A stretch of 23,869 nt of DNA, from positions 1 through 23,869 of the forward strand of contig CAYSFE010000010.1 in NCBI GenBank assembly GCA_964430225.1, in the 5' to 3' direction. Shown here piece after piece: positions 20,700 to 23,869 of the stretch. The DNA is from CAYSFE01 sp964430225. GTDB lineage: Bacteria; Patescibacteriota; Dojkabacteria; GCA-016699595; JBAXKR01. Below the pieces are notes generated by a model. That model saw only the letters and a program-made list of their open reading frames with translations, was not told where the DNA came from and did no database searches. How positions within the stretch are numbered: the stretch's first letter is position 1; every line of letters starts with the position of its first letter. The position numbers were made by a program, and so were the translations under genes.

Positions 20700-23567
20700 A
20701 TGGCAATTACACCCGATACACAAACTGAAGTAAATACATTATCAAAGGTTGATTTTCTCTCACATTTAGGAGGGGAGTTTCTTGCCGAACAAGATGTAGT
20801 AGAGTTAAGAAGACTCTCACATAAATATCAAGAGATAGCATCGTTAAGATTTGCCTTATTAGGGGAAATTGATGTGGAAAATACTATGTTTATTGGCAGT
20901 CCGGAAAGACTTAATCCAGTACTTGTGTTTTTAAGATCTCTGCAAACATTAAATGAGTACAGTCAAAATGATGGAAAAAATTCTGTTTACGAAGAAGATG
21001 AGATTGCTGTTACAAACTTACTAAATCGTATCAGTACGCTTGTAAATACTGAATCTAGTTTATTAATCCAGTGGTACACTGAAAAGAGTCACCTTTCGAA
21101 GGATGAGATTGATTTTGGTCGGATTGATATTGTAGGAAGATATAATGATTTACTTAATCAGACAAGGTTGGCATTGGGGGGAGATTTAAATAGGCCAAGG
21201 AAAAGATCAGTATTTGAAGCAGAGAAAATGGCAGAAGATGATACGAAGTCTAAGTTTGATGGAATGTCTGAAATTGATCCAAATAGAAAAAAATACAAAG
21301 AAAGAAAACTCTTTCAATATCTTGATGAGAATTCCTCAGTCCTTACTAATAAAAAAAGTGATAAAGATCAAGACAGAGAATTAAAAAGAATACATAGGGA
21401 AGTTAACAAGTGTATAAAAAGTTGGTTAAAAGAAAGGTTCACTGATGGTAGAACTGAAGAAAGGAAAGGATTGCTAAGAAGGATTAATGGGATACCCGAA
21501 GGAGCAGAAAAGTATTTTGAGTTTGACGAATCATCCGAAATTAAATTCGGTCCATCCTCAATTGAATTTTCAGTAAAAACATCAGAAGAAAGCTTGAAAG
21601 GATTCAATGGGAGACGTGTTTCTTTATCCTTAAGTGATTTCGCAGTTGGGAATATTCATTATGATGAAATCTATAGGAACCAAGATATTGGTTATAATGG
21701 CTATTATTATATTTTTGCTTTGAGTGAGTTAAGCTTTTACTTGGACAGTAAAATAAAAAATGCTTTTAAATTAAACATTTTAAATACACCCTTAGAATGG
21801 CCTCTTTTGTATTTTACAGATGAATTGTATCGAAATAATTATGATTTTCTAAAACCTTTGTTTAGAAGTGAGAACCTAAGATTTAATGCACAAGGAGTTA
21901 ATGTATTGGTATCATGGTTCTGCTTAACAAGATATAATGGAATTAAAATAAGACATCCATTTGATTCATTTGATACACTTGGTCAATTCGAACCTATATC
22001 TAAACTAGAAAGATGTGTTGCTATAGTTACAGAGAGAAAGAACGAAGAATATAACCAGCTATCAAGTAAAAAGTCATTCTTTTCACAATTTCGTGAATTA
22101 GGATTTGTTCTGAAAAGTAACAGAGTTGTGACTGAAGAGAATATTGATGTTTCAACGGCTATGCCTACAAAAGATGGAAGTGCTTCATTAATTGATCAGG
22201 CAATTCCAAAACCAGTTTCATTTGAAATTGACAAGCCTTGGGATCTAGATATTGAATATTTAACAGCATATCCCGATGATGATAAACCATTAAAAAGGTA
22301 TGAGTTGCCAAGTGAAATAATTGGAAAGGAACATTCTTTAAGATCTAAAAGAGCAGTTCCAGTAGAGAATAGAAGGTTTAGAATTTGGGCTCCAGTTAAC
22401 AGTAAGATCACTAGTTTTAGTTTGAATAATGATGTTGGAAGAGAATATAAACTTGGTAGAGACTATGAATTAGAAGTAGATGGTCGAGGATACTACCGTG
22501 CATCGTTTAAAGTGGGTGTGAGTGTTCCAGAGAGTGTCAAATATAATTTCAAGTTCACAATTGAACCTGAAAAGATTGATCAGGTAGAACTTGATAGTCA
22601 AGCTATACTTAATCTAGAAATAGTTACAGAAAAACTTGATGACGCAGGATACACCAATCTTGCAGATAAACTTAAGTCAGAGATTAAAAAGGGTAAAGTT
22701 AAAAATACAAGAGATCTAGAACAGATTGTTCTTAATTCTTCATTGTACTATTTCTCTGAACTATATTCTCCTAGTACAATTGAATCTATAAGGAAAAATC
22801 ACTTTCCATTTCTTCCAGAACCTACTGATAATGGAAAAGTAGTTATGGTATGTTCTCATGCAGCTCTACTTATGAAATCCATAATGTCTGATGTATTTCC
22901 TAGTGGTGAAACACATAGTACTTCGCTTTTAGTTTTAAGAAGAACTCCTTTAGGTAATAGACTTTATTCAACTGAAGATTTCCATGCAACCTTAAAAGGT
23001 ACTGTTAATGGAAAGAATATTTCCCTAGATGCAACACCTAGAAAACCTGCTATAAGATTTAGTACTCAAATATTCAGAAATATTAAGGAAAAGTTTATTG
23101 AAATATATAAAAGAAGAAAGGAAGGATTTATGAAAGCGATTTCTAAATCAATGGAAGAAAACCAATTCAATACTTTCGTTATTGTTAATGAAAAAACCAG
23201 AAAAGAGAGGCAAGTTAAAGTAAATAAGCAATATTTTTCGGGACTTCTAAAAACATATATAGATACTGTAGCCTCATATGAACAAGCAGTTACAGGAACA
23301 ATAAAATTTAAAGCACCTATGGCAGCAACTGACATGTCTAAATTGATTATGGATTTTGATTCTGAGTTTCAAAAAGATCAACCCGATATAGCAACACTAA
23401 GCGAAAGTGTAAAGGAAATGAAATTACGACTAAAGCTTTCTAGTGAGAAAGTTACTTCTCCAAATAGAAAAGATGTACTAGATGGTAAATCATACTTAGG
23501 AAATGCTACTGGATATATCGGTTTTCTTGAAGGTCTTGTAGAGAATCTTGAGTTAAGATTAAGATAA
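20700..23567 (+). CDS. Large orphan protein with transglutaminase-like domain
   Basis: This is a 955-residue soluble protein with no signal peptide or membrane segment. A transglutaminase/papain-like triad is visible: Cys718 (MVCSHAALLMKSIM), His762 (EDFHATLKG) and Asp777 (ISLDATP). The Cys-His distance of 44 and His-Asp distance of 15 are typical. The rest is unrecognised: residues 1-170 are helical, about 165-250 are highly charged (KKYKERKLFQYLDEN, DRELKRIHREVNK), about 555-630 are beta-rich (RFRIWAPVNSKITSFSL, FKVGVSVPESVKYNFKFTI), and the last 140 are helical. It stands alone under its own promoter, between DUF2085 and convergent glyA (9-base overlap). TTG leucine codons seem commoner than in the flanking housekeeping genes. 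A protease, peptide-crosslinking or deamidating role is possible; no substrate can be named. Confidence 0.75.
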   Translation: MAITPDTQTEVNTLSKVDFLSHLGGEFLAEQDVVELRRLSHKYQEIASLRFALLGEIDVENTMFIGSPERLNPVLVFLRSLQTLNEYSQNDGKNSVYEEDEIAVTNLLNRISTLVNTESSLLIQWYTEKSHLSKDEIDFGRIDIVGRYNDLLNQTRLALGGDLNRPRKRSVFEAEKMAEDDTKSKFDGMSEIDPNRKKYKERKLFQYLDENSSVLTNKKSDKDQDRELKRIHREVNKCIKSWLKERFTDGRTEERKGLLRRINGIPEGAEKYFEFDESSEIKFGPSSIEFSVKTSEESLKGFNGRRVSLSLSDFAVGNIHYDEIYRNQDIGYNGYYYIFALSELSFYLDSKIKNAFKLNILNTPLEWPLLYFTDELYRNNYDFLKPLFRSENLRFNAQGVNVLVSWFCLTRYNGIKIRHPFDSFDTLGQFEPISKLERCVAIVTERKNEEYNQLSSKKSFFSQFRELGFVLKSNRVVTEENIDVSTAMPTKDGSASLIDQAIPKPVSFEIDKPWDLDIEYLTAYPDDDKPLKRYELPSEIIGKEHSLRSKRAVPVENRRFRIWAPVNSKITSFSLNNDVGREYKLGRDYELEVDGRGYYRASFKVGVSVPESVKYNFKFTIEPEKIDQVELDSQAILNLEIVTEKLDDAGYTNLADKLKSEIKKGKVKNTRDLEQIVLNSSLYYFSELYSPSTIESIRKNHFPFLPEPTDNGKVVMVCSHAALLMKSIMSDVFPSGETHSTSLLVLRRTPLGNRLYSTEDFHATLKGTVNGKNISLDATPRKPAIRFSTQIFRNIKEKFIEIYKRRKEGFMKAISKSMEENQFNTFVIVNEKTRKERQVKVNKQYFSGLLKTYIDTVASYEQAVTGTIKFKAPMAATDMSKLIMDFDSEFQKDQPDIATLSESVKEMKLRLKLSSEKVTSPNRKDVLDGKSYLGNATGYIGFLEGLVENLELRLR

Positions 23568-23869
23568 AGCCTTTACTATTGTTTCTCCAATTTCCGTTAC
23601 TTTTTCTTTTGAGCAGTTTCTAGCTGATATTAAAGGTGTTCCTATTCTAATACCTGATGGATCAAAAGGTTTAGCAGGATCAAAAGGAATTGAGTTTGCA
23701 TTTGCAATAATTCCTTTTTCTTCTAATTTATTTGCTGCTTCTTTTCCAGTCATTCCTTTATCTCTCATATCAATTACAAGTAGATGGTTATCAGATCCAC
23801 CACTTACTATTCTAAAGTGATTCTTCTTAAGAATATCTTCAAGTATTTGTCTATTTTCAATTATTCTTT
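23559..23869 (-). CDS. glyA: Serine hydroxymethyltransferase, C-terminal part (5' end beyond window)
   Basis: About 103 C-terminal residues are visible and the frame stays open to the window edge, so the gene starts outside. The strings VSGGSDNHLLVIDMRDKG, GIIANANSIPFDPAKPF and SGIRIGTPLISARN are diagnostic of the C-terminal domain of the PLP enzyme that interconverts serine and glycine with tetrahydrofolate, supplying one-carbon units. The usual T.RG pattern reads ISARN here, a small departure. It ends tail-to-tail with the transglutaminase-like gene, overlapping by 9 bases. Confidence 0.95.
   Translation of the reverse strand, partial: RIIENRQILEDILKKNHFRIVSGGSDNHLLVIDMRDKGMTGKEAANKLEEKGIIANANSIPFDPAKPFDPSGIRIGTPLISARNCSKEKVTEIGETIVKALS

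Noticed and set aside
23544..23560. Hairpin AATCTT/AAGATT at the 955-residue gene and glyA ends
   Set aside because: A six-bp AT-rich stem without a T-tail on either strand is within chance expectation.
1..23869. Alternative genetic code with TGA as glycine, as in some Patescibacteria
   Set aside because: fmt, recJ, gatB and the 127-residue gene stop at TGA where homologues end, and no conserved glycine is encoded by an in-frame TGA.
1..23869. tRNA genes, CRISPR arrays, insertion sequences
   Set aside because: Gaps are short, no T-loop-like motifs or spaced direct repeats were seen, and no transposase-like protein is encoded.

Overview
The window looks like a chromosomal segment from a low-GC bacterium with a compact genome, most plausibly a member of the Candidate Phyla Radiation (Patescibacteria). 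The reasons are very short or overlapping gene junctions, almost no Shine-Dalgarno sequences, and a minimal fermentative core (a 2-oxoacid oxidoreductase plus an ADP-forming acyl-CoA synthetase). Many small surface or membrane proteins with Ser-rich linkers are also mixed in among translation genes. The exact lineage cannot be fixed without a database search. The genetic code is the standard bacterial one: fmt, recJ, gatB and one small gene all end in TGA at sensible positions, so TGA is not read as glycine here.

Layout. (1) 1-2844: the C-terminal part of a large surface protein (DUF11-like and SdrD-B-like domains, LAETG sorting signal), then a divergent pair, a small DUF1232 protein (-) and trmD (+), whose start codons lie only 15 bp apart. 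(2) 2847-3745: two small orphan genes on the minus strand, the second with a near-consensus promoter. (3) 3869-10154: an energy module with flavodoxin, fused ADP-forming acetyl-CoA synthetase, an HEXXH metallopeptidase-like gene, and the alpha/gamma and beta subunits of a 2-oxoacid:acceptor oxidoreductase (korA, korB). (4) 10146-12294: a minus-strand operon of fmt, a LysM-like membrane protein and a JAMM-like metalloprotease. (5) 12371-13974: a cohesin-like surface protein and an ApbE-type FMN transferase, overlapping by one base. (6) 13955-19507: a long minus-strand operon of cysS, gatB, an anchored surface protein, recJ and a two-TM membrane protein. (7) 19619-20647: divergent GlsB/YeaQ-like and DUF2085 membrane proteins. 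(8) 20700-23567: a 955-residue orphan protein with a transglutaminase-like Cys-His-Asp triad, followed tail-to-tail by the 3' end of glyA, which runs off the window.

Working together: the Kor complex would oxidise a 2-oxoacid to acyl-CoA and pass electrons to a small carrier (the flavodoxin is the only candidate here). The ADP-forming synthetase would then turn acyl-CoA into free acid and ATP, giving substrate-level phosphorylation. TrmD, Fmt, GatB, CysRS, RecJ and GlyA are ordinary housekeeping functions.

The least explained parts are the 955-residue transglutaminase-like protein, the HEXXH gene inserted in the energy cluster, the JAMM-like protein, the two small orphan genes, and the cohesin/ApbE pair in which neither protein has a visible export signal. 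Several promoters sit directly against the start codon, suggesting widespread leaderless transcription. No tRNA, rRNA, CRISPR array, transposon or gene-free stretch longer than 300 bases was seen.
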